Origin: Prevotellaceae bacterium UBA1710
GTDB taxonomy: Bacteria; Bacteroidota; Bacteroidia; Bacteroidales; Bacteroidaceae
Reading direction: 5' to 3'
Length of the DNA: 56,427 bases
Assembly: GCA_002317355.1 (NCBI GenBank)
Contig: DCJC01000042.1
Coordinates: forward strand, 47,373-103,799
Position 1 is the first letter of the stretch. Each line of letters starts with the position of its first letter. This document shows, one piece after another, positions 41,307 through 49,134 of the stretch. The position numbers were made by a program, and so were the translations under genes. A model generated the notes under the pieces. The model ran no database searches, was not told the origin of the DNA, and saw only the letters and a program-made list of their open reading frames with translations.

Positions 41307-41794
41307 AAGCGAGATGCTTTTACTTTGGTTAAGTACTTAAGAGAACGTTCTGTACCGAAATAGTACTGTTGGTCAAGATATTTGTCTTGAAGGTTATTGG
41401 CAAGTTCTTCAATAGTCATAGTTCCTTCGTGGTATCGGCTAAGAGAATAAGCCACTCCATCATCTGCGATAGGACCGCTTATAATATCGTATTCAATAGT
41501 CAAAGACTCTTTTCTACGATCGCGGTTTCTATCAATAAAACGTGCCCATTCTACAGTTGCTTTCTCTGGGAATTGCAGAACCTTTAGGGTATTTGAAGAC
41601 AGAGAGGTTTCATCGAAGCTATACTCAATCAGGGTAGGTTCACCACCAAATAGTTTAGCTCTTTTATTTGCCATACGTTCAGCAGTTGCCTTATCTGGAG
41701 TCAGGTAGAATCCCATTCCGAAATCCTTGTGTGATAATCCCTTTGTGAGGTCTATATCCTTAATATCCTGATTTGTGCCGTGATATAGTATCAT
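41303..41794 (-). CDS. DUF3990 protein, ADP-ribosyltransferase-like
   Basis: A 163-residue protein of the DUF3990 family, which by fold resembles ADP-ribosyltransferases. It opens LYHGTN (H5), has KDFGMGFYLTPDKATAERMA (Y30) and near the end YYFGTERSLKYL (E149). These are suitable positions for an H-Y-E catalytic triad that would bind NAD and modify a target. The start at 41794 (MILYHGTN) overlaps the upstream stop as ATGA; the longer frame to 41821 adds nine unlike residues. Flanked by two small partners, it looks like a toxin-antitoxin type operon. Target unknown. Confidence 0.8.
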   Translation of the reverse strand: MILYHGTNQDIKDIDLTKGLSHKDFGMGFYLTPDKATAERMANKRAKLFGGEPTLIEYSFDETSLSSNTLKVLQFPEKATVEWARFIDRNRDRRKESLTIEYDIISGPIADDGVAYSLSRYHEGTMTIEELANNLQDKYLDQQYYFGTERSLKYLTKVKASRL

Positions 41795-42006
41795 GCCAAC
41801 GTTCCTCCATTCTTTGCGCACATCATGATAAGATCGTCCACCGTATCATCGATGGATTGTAGGTGCTCCACATCATAGAACTCGATGAGAAACGACAATC
41901 CCGCATATCGTTGCAAATAGTCATACGCTTTTTCGCGTGTGAGCGAAAAGCGTTGACCAAAAGCTTTTATGCAAGCGTTGATGAATTGTATTTCGTACTT
42001 ACCCAT
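41791..42006 (-). CDS. DUF3791 protein, first gene of DUF3990 operon
   Basis: A 71-residue protein matching DUF3791: FINACIKAFGQRFSLTREKAYDYL, then YAGLSFLIEFYDVEHLQS and a final LIMMCAKNGG. DUF3791 genes commonly precede DUF3990 genes, and the pair has the size and overlap of an antitoxin-toxin module. It starts 55 bp after the rnr stop on the same strand and I see no -7 box in that gap, so it may be read through from rnr. Confidence 0.82.
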   Translation of the reverse strand: MGKYEIQFINACIKAFGQRFSLTREKAYDYLQRYAGLSFLIEFYDVEHLQSIDDTVDDLIMMCAKNGGTLA

Positions 42007-42061
42007 ATTATGATTTGCATATTCTTTTTCGGAGATTTCGATTTCTCAATCTTTCGTTTAA

Positions 42062-44290
42062 CTACTTCTCTGCAAGAATGAAGTCGAGTTGTTTCTTCTC
42101 GAGGTTTGCCTTGGCTACCTGGATGCGGATTGGATCTCCGAGCTGGTAGCTGTGATGGCGGCGACGACCGATGAGGCAATAGTTCTTCTCATCGAACTCG
42201 TAGTAGTCATCGTCAAGATCCTCGATGCGTACCATGCCTTCACAATGGTTCTCGTCGATCTCGCAATATACACCGTAGCTGGTGAGACCAGAGATATGAG
42301 CATCAAACTCCTGTCCGATGTACTGGCTCATGAACTCCACCATCTTATACTTGATAGAGTCGCGCTCTGCGTTGGCTGCTATCTGCTCCATCTCACTTGA
42401 GTGCTCGCAGAGTTCCTCGTACTTATCCTTGTTGGCTGATTTACCTCCCTGCTCATAGCGTGTGAGGAGTCGGTGAACCATTGTATCTGGATAACGACGG
42501 ATAGGCGATGTGAAGTGTGTGTAATAGTCGAAAGCAAGACCAAAGTGACCTATGTTATGCACAGAGTACTTCGCCTTCATCATGGCACGGAGTGCAACGA
42601 GCTGTATAACGTTAGACTCCTTCTTGCCTTCCACACTATCCATGAGCTGGTTGAGCGCACGAGCGGTAGCACCCTTTGTACCAGTACTCTTCATCTTATA
42701 GCCGAACTTGGTAACGAACGACTTGAGAGTCTCGAGCTTCTGTGGGTCTGGATCATCATGAACACGGTAAGGTAGTGTCTTCGCAACCTTACCCTTAGCC
42801 ACTCTTCCTACGCTCTCAGCCACCGTGCGGTTGGCAAGAAGCATGAACTCCTCAATGAGTTTGTTGGCATCCTTTGAACGCTTGAAGTAGCATCGTGTAG
42901 GCTTACCAGTCTCATCAATGTCGAAGCGCATCTCCTCACGGTCGAACTTCACGGCACCATCCTTGAAGCGCTGTGCACGAAGAAGCTTGGCAAGGCGGTC
43001 GAGTGTGAGAAGGAGGTATGCGTTCTCGCCCTTGAGTTCGCCTTTTTCCTCTTTCTTGGCGATTTCATCAGCATCAGCCATAGGGAGTTCCGAAAGTTCA
43101 ACGGCTGGGTTCGGGTTGAGGTTGGCGTTGAGAACCTCCTGTACCTCTTCGTATGCATAGCGGCGGTTGCTTCTGATTACGGTATGCACTATGCGGTATG
43201 ACTTAATCTTTGCCTCGTTGTCGAGGTTGAAGATAACGGAGTATGCGAGTTTGTCTTCATCAGGACGGAGTGAACAGATGAAGTTACAGAGTCGCTCAGG
43301 GAGCATAGGTATTGTGCGGTCAACGAGGTAGATACTTGTGGCACGCTCCTTTGCCTCCTTATCTATAACAGAACCCTCAGTAACATAATGGCTCACATCA
43401 GCGATGTGAACACCTACTTCCCATTGTCCATTGCTGAGACGCTGAATACTAAGAGCATCATCGAAGTCCTTGGCATCGTGTGGATCGATGGTACAGGTAA
43501 AGACATCACGGAAGTCTTCACGACGGGCAATTTCGTCGGCAGGGATGTCAGCACTTATCTTGTCAGCTGCATCTTCCACAGCCTGCGGATACTTGTAAGG
43601 AAGTCCGTACTGCGCAAGGATGGTGTTCATCTCGGCATCGTTGTCGCCCTGCTGTCCGAGGACATCAACAACACCAGCCACGATGCTTCTATGCTCTGCA
43701 TCTGGCCATTCTATTACCTTTACAACTGCTCTATCACCATCCTTGGCATCCTTGAGCTTTCGCTTAGGAATGAAGATGCTGACGGTCATTGGATCGGTAG
43801 GAACGAGATATGTCATGTCGCGATCTGCCTTGATTCTACCAACAAACTGATCCTTGGCACGACGAATGATCTCGATGACCTGAGCCTCACGGATATGTTT
43901 TGCACGACGAGCCATCATCGATACACGCACACGGTCGCCATTGAGTGCCCACATGGAGTTACGCTCAGCCACGAAGATTGGTTTATCGGAACCATCAGGC
44001 ATGAATGAGCACTTGCCATTGAACTTGGTGATGAATGTGCCTTCAAGTACCGAACCGCTCTGGTTGAGCTTGTATGAGTTCTCGCTTGCACGAGACAGGA
44101 AATCATCCCATGTCATCTCCTCAAGCACGTCGATGGCAAGCATCTTGAGTGGGTGAGTGTCGAGATGGCACTTATGGAATATCTCTTTAAAAGAATATGC
44201 CTTACTTGGGTTCTCGCGGAAGAATTCCTCCAGCAGAGCACCCATCTGTTTCTTGTTTAGCCTTTTTCCGGCTTTCTTTCCTTTTCCCAT
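42062..44290 (-). CDS. rnr: Ribonuclease R
   Basis: Processive 3'-to-5' hydrolytic exoribonuclease for structured RNA. The 742-residue protein has an N-terminal winged-helix part (MGALLEEFFRENPSKAYSFKE), cold-shock domains, the RNB catalytic domain with CTIDPHDAKDFDDALS (four acidic ligands, about residues 265-280) and HFTSPIRRYPD, and a C-terminal S1 domain (ISGLTSYGVYCEIDEN). I place the start at 44290 (MGKGKKAGKRL); the longer frame includes the promoter. It is upstream of, and possibly cotranscribed with, the DUF3791/3990 operon. Confidence 0.96.
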   Translation of the reverse strand: MGKGKKAGKRLNKKQMGALLEEFFRENPSKAYSFKEIFHKCHLDTHPLKMLAIDVLEEMTWDDFLSRASENSYKLNQSGSVLEGTFITKFNGKCSFMPDGSDKPIFVAERNSMWALNGDRVRVSMMARRAKHIREAQVIEIIRRAKDQFVGRIKADRDMTYLVPTDPMTVSIFIPKRKLKDAKDGDRAVVKVIEWPDAEHRSIVAGVVDVLGQQGDNDAEMNTILAQYGLPYKYPQAVEDAADKISADIPADEIARREDFRDVFTCTIDPHDAKDFDDALSIQRLSNGQWEVGVHIADVSHYVTEGSVIDKEAKERATSIYLVDRTIPMLPERLCNFICSLRPDEDKLAYSVIFNLDNEAKIKSYRIVHTVIRSNRRYAYEEVQEVLNANLNPNPAVELSELPMADADEIAKKEEKGELKGENAYLLLTLDRLAKLLRAQRFKDGAVKFDREEMRFDIDETGKPTRCYFKRSKDANKLIEEFMLLANRTVAESVGRVAKGKVAKTLPYRVHDDPDPQKLETLKSFVTKFGYKMKSTGTKGATARALNQLMDSVEGKKESNVIQLVALRAMMKAKYSVHNIGHFGLAFDYYTHFTSPIRRYPDTMVHRLLTRYEQGGKSANKDKYEELCEHSSEMEQIAANAERDSIKYKMVEFMSQYIGQEFDAHISGLTSYGVYCEIDENHCEGMVRIEDLDDDYYEFDEKNYCLIGRRRHHSYQLGDPIRIQVAKANLEKKQLDFILAEK

Positions 44291-44345
44291 AGCTTTTCTT
44301 TGTTTTTGCCGTAAGAAAAATCTTACGGAACAGTGGTTTATGTTG

Positions 44346-44377
44346 CAAACATACGAAATAAAATCGAGATTATACAA
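44346..44377 (-). promoter_or_regulatory. Promoter of rnr
   Basis: On the minus strand TTG (complement of 44375-44377), a 21-bp spacer and TATGTTTG (complement of 44346-44353), 55 bp before the start codon. Confidence 0.6.
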
Positions 44378-44459
44378 ATTTTACGTGTTAATTTTTAGTT
44401 AATTTGTCAATACTGCGATTTTTATGGTGCTTACATCATAAAATAAAGAAGTTTTTTAG

Positions 44460-44467
44460 TATCTTTG
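44460..44467 (+). promoter_or_regulatory. -7 box of epimerase-PAP2 operon
   Basis: TATCTTTG followed by CAC. The start codon is about 100 bp further on, and the leader between contains a dispersed repeat. Confidence 0.55.
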
Positions 44468-44477
44468 CACGAAAATC

Positions 44478-44556
44478 GCCCCTCACCCGCCCTATGGGCA
44501 CCCTCTCTGACACATACTCGGAGATACTCAATCTCCGACTTCCCCAAGGGGCCACT
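44478..44556 (+). repeat. Hairpin-carrying repeat in 5' leader
   Basis: GCCCCTCACCCGCCCTATGG, then the 33-nt module (44509-44541: GACACATACTC, arms CGGAGAT and ATCTCCG, then ACTT after a G) and CCCCAAGGGGCC. The outer CGCCCCT and AGGGGCC parts can pair, so the mRNA leader should fold strongly. Confidence 0.75.
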
Positions 44557-44570
44557 ATTTTATTAAAAAT

Positions 44571-45566
44571 ATGAAAATATTAATCACAGGAGCTTCTGGC
44601 TTCATAGGCAGTTTTATAGTAGAAGAGGCATTGAGTCGCGGACTTGATGTCTGGGTAGCTGTACGTAAGAGTACTAACAGGAAATACCTTAAGGATGAGC
44701 GTATTAATTTCCTCGACCTTAACCTTGGTGATGAAGGGCAGATGAAGTCTGTTCTTGCTCAGCATGCATTCGACTATGTGGTGCATGCTGCTGGCGCTAC
44801 CAAGTGTATCAAGGCAGAGGATTTCTTCAAGGTAAATACCGAAGGCACAAAGAATTTCGTGAATGCCTTGAGAGCTACCAAACAGCCAATGAAGAGATTC
44901 GTGTATCTTTCTTCTTTGAGTGTCTTCGGAGCTATCCGTGAGCAGATGCCTCACACAGAGATTCTTGATACAGATACTCCACAGCCAAATACTGCCTATG
45001 GTAAGAGTAAGTATGAGGCAGAGAAGTGGCTCTTTGAGCAGAAGGATATTCCGTTTGTAATCCTTCGCCCAACGGGTGTTTATGGTCCTCGTGAAACCGA
45101 CTATTTCCTCATGGCAAAGAGCATCAAGGGACATAGTGACTTCGCTGTAGGTTATGACCGTCAGGATATCACTTTCATCTATGTTAAGGATCTTGTACAG
45201 GCAGTGTTCAAGTCAACTGAGCATGATGAGTGCGTTGGAAAGGCATATTTCCTTAGCGATGGCGATGTGTATGAGTCGGTTACTTTCTCTGACCTTATCC
45301 AGAAAGAGCTTGGCATCAAGTTCCTTATCCGCATCAAGGCACCAATATGGGTGCTTAGGATTGTTACTGCTGTTGGCGACCGCTGGATGAAGATGACTGG
45401 TAAGATGAGTGCATTGAACAATGATAAGTTCAACATCTTGAAGCAGCGCAACTGGATGTGTGATATCACACCTGCAAAGCGTGATATGGGCTATGAGCCA
45501 GAGTATAATCTTGAGCGTGGTGTGAAAGAGGCTATCGCATGGTATAAGGCTAACGGTTGGTTGTAG
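44571..45566 (+). CDS. NAD-dependent epimerase/dehydratase (extended SDR)
   Basis: A 331-residue extended short-chain dehydrogenase. The NAD(P) loop is TGASGFIGSFIVE at the N-terminus, followed by VHAAGATK, the serine region YLSSLSVFG and the catalytic YxxxK as AYGKSKYEAE (about residue 144). FVILRPTGVYGPRE is typical of sugar-nucleotide epimerases and related 3-beta-hydroxysteroid-type enzymes. The PAP2 gene begins 4 bp after it, so a role in lipid or lipid-linked sugar metabolism is a reasonable guess. Confidence 0.9.
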   Translation: MKILITGASGFIGSFIVEEALSRGLDVWVAVRKSTNRKYLKDERINFLDLNLGDEGQMKSVLAQHAFDYVVHAAGATKCIKAEDFFKVNTEGTKNFVNALRATKQPMKRFVYLSSLSVFGAIREQMPHTEILDTDTPQPNTAYGKSKYEAEKWLFEQKDIPFVILRPTGVYGPRETDYFLMAKSIKGHSDFAVGYDRQDITFIYVKDLVQAVFKSTEHDECVGKAYFLSDGDVYESVTFSDLIQKELGIKFLIRIKAPIWVLRIVTAVGDRWMKMTGKMSALNNDKFNILKQRNWMCDITPAKRDMGYEPEYNLERGVKEAIAWYKANGWL

Positions 45567-45570
45567 GATT

Positions 45571-46554
45571 ATGGCAAAGAATAATAAGATATTATCAGAC
45601 CTTTTTCTGAAAAGTGGTGAGAAGAAGCCGATGAAATGGCTGTTTCCTGTGGAGATAGGCATGGTTATCTATGCTATATTCTCACTTTTCATCGTTCTCT
45701 TTACCTCTACATCTCTTTCTAATCCAGAGGCACTTGTCTGGTGGCGTGTAAGAGTTGTTCTGCTTACCGTAGCTCTATGGCTTGTGTATCGTATGTGGCC
45801 TTGCAGAGCTATGGCTATGGCAAGAATAGCGTTGCTATTGGTAACACTAAGTTGGTGGTATCCTGACACATACGTGCTGAACTGCCATTTTCAGAACATG
45901 GATCACATCTTTGCTTCGTGGGATCAGAAGTTGTTTGGTTTCCAACCGGCACTTCTCTGGAGTAAGGCATACCCAAGTTATATAGTATCGGAGTTGATGG
46001 CAATGGGATATTTCTTCTATTTTCTGATGTTCGTATCGCTCACGTTCTATGTCTTCTTCAAACGCTATGAGGACTTTCAGAAGGTGTCTTTCATACTGAT
46101 TACATCGTTCTTCGTTTATTATGTGGTGTTTGTGCTGATTCCTGTTGCAGGACCTCAATATTACTATCTTGCAGTTGGAGTAGATGAGATTGCTAAGGGA
46201 AATTTCCCAGAGGTAGGCACGTATTTTGCCAAGCATTTAGAGTGTTTGCCGATTCCAGGAAAGCCAGATGGTATCTTCCGTAATCTTGTACAGATGAGTC
46301 ATAACACAGGTGAGCGTCCAACAGCAGCATTCCCAAGTTCTCATGTAGGCGTTTCAACACTTACCATGATTATCGCTCTCTGGCTGAAGGAATATAAGTT
46401 CGTGCTTATCTGGGCAATACCTTGGATGTTCCTTTGCATGGGTACTGTTTATCTCCTCCCTCACTATGCAGTCGATGCAATCGCAGGTTTCTTTACTGCC
46501 ATCGGTGTTTTCTTCCTGCTGAAGTTTACTTGGGAGAAGTGCTTTGAGAAGTAA
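45571..46554 (+). CDS. PAP2-family membrane phosphatase
   Basis: A 327-residue inner-membrane protein with about six hydrophobic segments. The PAP2 active site is split as usual: TGERPTAAFPSSHVGVS (motifs 1 and 2, about residues 247-263) and LLPHYAVDAIAG (motif 3, about 298-309). It should dephosphorylate or transfer from a lipid phosphate on the periplasmic side. The long segment between transmembrane parts (residues 200-250) resembles the branch containing inositol-phosphoceramide-type transferases, but this is not firm. It is cotranscribed with the epimerase. Confidence 0.87.
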   Translation: MAKNNKILSDLFLKSGEKKPMKWLFPVEIGMVIYAIFSLFIVLFTSTSLSNPEALVWWRVRVVLLTVALWLVYRMWPCRAMAMARIALLLVTLSWWYPDTYVLNCHFQNMDHIFASWDQKLFGFQPALLWSKAYPSYIVSELMAMGYFFYFLMFVSLTFYVFFKRYEDFQKVSFILITSFFVYYVVFVLIPVAGPQYYYLAVGVDEIAKGNFPEVGTYFAKHLECLPIPGKPDGIFRNLVQMSHNTGERPTAAFPSSHVGVSTLTMIIALWLKEYKFVLIWAIPWMFLCMGTVYLLPHYAVDAIAGFFTAIGVFFLLKFTWEKCFEK

Positions 46555-46557
46555 GGA

Positions 46558-46589
46558 CCCCTCCCTAATCCTCCCCGAGGGGAGGGAAT
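46558..46589. repeat. CCCTCCCCGAGGGGAGGG repeat, copy 1
   Basis: 32 bp starting CCCCTCCCTAATCCTCCCC and ending GGGGAGGGAAT, directly after the PAP2 stop codon. An inverted copy with one or two changes lies at 48263-48294. Confidence 0.8.
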
Positions 46590-46652
46590 TGGTGCACGGT
46601 GGAGGTTTCATTTAAGGAAATAGACTCGTTTATCTTCCTAAGTAAAAAAGGG

Positions 46653-46712
46653 GTAAACTCAGTGAAAGTCCCATTTTCTATAAGTCATAGAAGGGAGCTT
46701 CACTGAGTTTAC
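46653..46712. terminator. TTCACTGAGTTTAC hairpin repeat, copy 2
   Basis: A 14-bp perfect stem (46653-46666 with 46699-46712) with TCCCATTTTCTA in the loop, as in copy 1 at 13523-13585. The arm is followed by TCTTTATTTATAG, so it can terminate the PAP2 operon, and it lies 35 bp from the end of the convergent sigma operon. Confidence 0.75.
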
Positions 46713-46746
46713 TCTTTATTTATAGCGATGGTTTGATAATGATATT

Positions 46747-47157
46747 TTAGGGTTGTGGTGAAGGCTTTATTAAAGCCTTCATCTTCACAATATCTAATGC
46801 ATTGCTGATGATGCTGATGATTCCGAAGCAAAGGAGTAATGATAGAGTTGCTGTCGCTAACATTCGTGAATTCTGTTCCAAGAAAAACAAGATACCAGAA
46901 GTTTCGTTGAAAACAAACAAAGGAACATCCTGAGGTATCTGCAATATGAAGGCGAGTAAGCCACCACCGACAATGATACCCATTGCGAAAGCAGCCACTA
47001 TAGCATATTTATAGTGACGAAGATTTGTCTCTTCATATTGACGAAGGTATTCTATGGCATCAAGTTTCCGTTCAAGTCGCATCATAAACTCATCCTTGTC
47101 ATCAAATGATGGACGTTGGGCAAGGAATAACTGTTCAAGTTCTTTATCTTTCATCAT
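46747..47157 (-). CDS. Membrane protein after sigma factor, probable anti-sigma role
   Basis: A 136-residue protein with a charged, helical N-terminal part (residues 1-45: ELEQLFLAQRPSFDDKDEFM) and two to three hydrophobic segments (about 50-75 and 95-120). Its ATG overlaps the stop of the sigma factor gene, so the two are translationally coupled. That coupling and the cytoplasmic helical head suggest it restrains the sigma factor. I recognise no named family. Confidence 0.65.
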   Translation of the reverse strand: MMKDKELEQLFLAQRPSFDDKDEFMMRLERKLDAIEYLRQYEETNLRHYKYAIVAAFAMGIIVGGGLLAFILQIPQDVPLFVFNETSGILFFLEQNSRMLATATLSLLLCFGIISIISNALDIVKMKALIKPSPQP

Positions 47158-47630
47158 AACTTCAATCTTGATTTTAGTTTGTCGCGACCTCGCGAAAGTT
47201 GTTTCTTTACGGCATCTTCAGAGGTATCGGTTATTTGTGAAATCTCTTTGATAGAATGTTCATCAAGATAGAATAACACGATGGCTGAACGTTCTTTGGG
47301 TGGAAGGGTTGAGAGAGCGAGATACAAATCCTGATGTGCGAATTTAGCATCAGTTTTACTGTCTCCTATGACAAGTCTTGCTTCCTCTATGTCCGAATAG
47401 TATTTTTTAGATGCCTTGTGGTTGAGGAAAGTATTATGTGCTATCTTGAAGAGCCATGAACGGAATCGTCCTTTGTGTTGGTAGCCTGTAGAAGCAAGGT
47501 ATGCTTTGAGCAACGCATCTTGAGCAATGTCATCAGCCTCGTCTTTATTGCCACAGCAAAGAGCGAGCAGAAAACCACGAAGTGCCTCCTGCTCGTCGCT
47601 GACGAGTTGTATGAACTGCTCTCTTGTCAT
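47154..47630 (-). CDS. ECF sigma-70 factor
   Basis: A 158-residue alternative sigma factor. Region 2 is about residues 12-75 (GNKDEADDIAQDALLKAYL, then FRSWLFKIAHNTFLNH) and region 4 about 105-155 (LPPKERSAIVLFYLDEHSIKEIS, then TSEDAVKKQLSRGRDKL). I place the start at 47630 (MTREQFIQLV), 7 bp after the upstream membrane gene; the longer frame to 47714 lies inside that gene. It has no repeat-derived linker, unlike the sigma factor at 33 kb. Confidence 0.9.
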   Translation of the reverse strand: MTREQFIQLVSDEQEALRGFLLALCCGNKDEADDIAQDALLKAYLASTGYQHKGRFRSWLFKIAHNTFLNHKASKKYYSDIEEARLVIGDSKTDAKFAHQDLYLALSTLPPKERSAIVLFYLDEHSIKEISQITDTSEDAVKKQLSRGRDKLKSRLKL

Positions 47631-47637
47631 CTGCTCT

Positions 47638-48081
47638 TTATGCCTGACGCAAGTTTTGTTCCTCTGCTTCCATTTCCTTGGCGAGCATCTTCCTGCCGAT
47701 GTGATAGTTGGCAAGGAAGGCTATGCCGACGGCAAACGATGCCACGCCTCCGCATATCAACTCCAACTCATCGCTGTATAGTCCCTTATTAGCAAAATCA
47801 AGATATAATCCAAAGCCTATCAGGCCTATGCCAAGAAACATGGTGAGCATTCCCCACTGCAGTTTCTTCAGCAGCTTCTCCTTCAGCAGCTTTTCCGGTT
47901 TATTCATCTTCTTCACCAGTTCCTCGATGTCAATGTCTGCATTCTTTTCGAGTGCGGCAAGGATGATTTCCTTCCTGTTCTTTTCTGATTGCATTTTTCT
48001 TCTTAATGAAAGGAAAACAATGGTAATAGGGAGGACCACTGCTGTTCCCAAGACAATGACAATGCCTGTAATATTATTCAT
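47638..48081 (-). CDS. Membrane protein heading sigma operon (DUF6249-like)
   Basis: A 147-residue protein with an N-terminal hydrophobic segment (GIVIVLGTAVVLPITIVFL), a charged helical stretch (residues 30-72, LEKNADIDIEELVKKM) and two more hydrophobic segments (about 77-95 and 107-125). It resembles the small DUF6249-type proteins that sit next to ECF sigma genes in Bacteroidota; the name is tentative. The sigma gene begins 7 bp after its stop. Confidence 0.65.
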   Translation of the reverse strand: MNNITGIVIVLGTAVVLPITIVFLSLRRKMQSEKNRKEIILAALEKNADIDIEELVKKMNKPEKLLKEKLLKKLQWGMLTMFLGIGLIGFGLYLDFANKGLYSDELELICGGVASFAVGIAFLANYHIGRKMLAKEMEAEEQNLRQA

Positions 48082-48180
48082 AATTTTAGCTGTTTTTATT
48101 TGTTAAACTTCTTGTTATTTACCGAACCGATTCACTATAACAACAAGTGAAAGTAGGAAAAGGTGACGTGGTTAGTAAAA

Positions 48181-48230
48181 AAATAAATGAAAAAAACTGG
48201 AGATGTATTTGCATCTTCAGTCATTTATTT
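48181..48230 (-). terminator. Terminator of DUF4294 gene
   Basis: Outer stem AAATAAATGA with TCATTTATTT (48181-48190, 48221-48230) and inner stem ACTGGAGATG with CATCTTCAGT (one wobble). On the minus strand it lies about 70 bp after the DUF4294 stop, past a GC-rich repeat. Confidence 0.6.
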
Positions 48231-48262
48231 ACTATTATGTTTGATTGGCTACCGTGTAGCGG

Positions 48263-48294
48263 ATTCCCTCCCCTCGGGGAGGGTTAGGGAGGGG
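48263..48294. repeat. CCCTCCCCGAGGGGAGGG repeat, copy 2
   Basis: Inverted copy of 46558-46589, four bases past the end of the DUF4294 gene. Both copies abut a stop codon. Confidence 0.8.
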
Positions 48295-48298
48295 GCTT

Positions 48299-48937
48299 TT
48301 ACAACTGTCCCGACTCCACCTGTCGAACCACTCTTTCGGTAAGTCGGTCAACACCTTCTGGGTCATAGGCTTTCTTAAGGCTTGCACCAAACATCCAAGC
48401 AAAGGCCTGATAGAAACTGGCACGAGCAGGGCCGAGGAATGCCTGAACAAGTTCGTAGCTTGAAGAATTGGTTTCGCGGTAGATGAGTTTGATGAGAAGC
48501 TTGCCTTGTGAGAAGGTGAGTTTCTTCATTCGTGGCTTATATTCTGCCATAAGCCCTTTTTCCACTAACTTCATGTGTTCCTTACGTGCCTGATCATCAG
48601 GTAAGGTCTGGAGATACTCGTAGGTTTCAAGTACGGCACGATTCACTTCCTTTGCTATCGGAAGCACCTTCTTTACATTATACACAAGACGATTGTATGA
48701 TTTTCGCTGCTTATCATTTTTGAAGTCTATAGGTCCATAGACATACACATTGTTCATTTCAACATACTGGATGCTGTCTCCATTGTCGAAAACCTTGGAT
48801 ACACGAACCATTGGCACGAACGTAGGACTGTCCATGTCAACAATGCGATCCTCTGGGTTTATCTTATTCTTCTGAGCCATGGCTGAGAAGGGGAGGGCGC
48901 ACAATGTGAATGTTATGATGAAGTGCGAAAATCTCAT
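48299..48937 (-). CDS. DUF4294 secreted protein
   Basis: A 212-residue exported protein. A signal peptide (MRFSHFIITFTLC to SAMAQ, about 22 residues) is followed by the DUF4294 core with VYVYGPIDFKNDKQRKSYNRLVYNVKKVLPIAKE and KLTFSQGKLLIKLIYRETNSSSYE (conserved phrases, broken here for brevity at their ends). Function is unknown; the family is confined to Bacteroidota. The start at 48937 is chosen because the earlier ATG at 48949 overlaps the -7 box (48947-48954), leaving a leader of only about 4-6 nt. Confidence 0.85.
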   Translation of the reverse strand: MRFSHFIITFTLCALPFSAMAQKNKINPEDRIVDMDSPTFVPMVRVSKVFDNGDSIQYVEMNNVYVYGPIDFKNDKQRKSYNRLVYNVKKVLPIAKEVNRAVLETYEYLQTLPDDQARKEHMKLVEKGLMAEYKPRMKKLTFSQGKLLIKLIYRETNSSSYELVQAFLGPARASFYQAFAWMFGASLKKAYDPEGVDRLTERVVRQVESGQL

Positions 48938-48946
48938 TTCGAATGA

Positions 48947-48954
48947 CAAAAGTA
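48947..48954 (-). promoter_or_regulatory. -7 box of DUF4294 gene
   Basis: The minus strand reads TACTTTTG, ending 10 bp before the start codon. It predicts a nearly leaderless transcript. Confidence 0.5.
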
Positions 48955-49040
48955 CGGATATTTTCCCTAATTCTCTGCATTTTTACTTATTATTTAATTA
49001 TTATTAGCACGCAGAATGAAAAGAAAAGCATGATAATATT

Positions 49041-49070
49041 TTGTATTTTAGCCGATTTGGTGTAACTTTG
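49041..49070 (+). promoter_or_regulatory. Promoter of thioredoxin-like lipoprotein operon
   Basis: TTG at 49041-49043, a 19-bp spacer and TAACTTTG at 49063-49070, 64 bp before the start codon. Confidence 0.65.
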
Positions 49071-49134
49071 CACTCGAAAATTAAAAACGTGCGAGATATT
49101 CTCGTACATTGCCATTCGATAATAATTAAAACTG

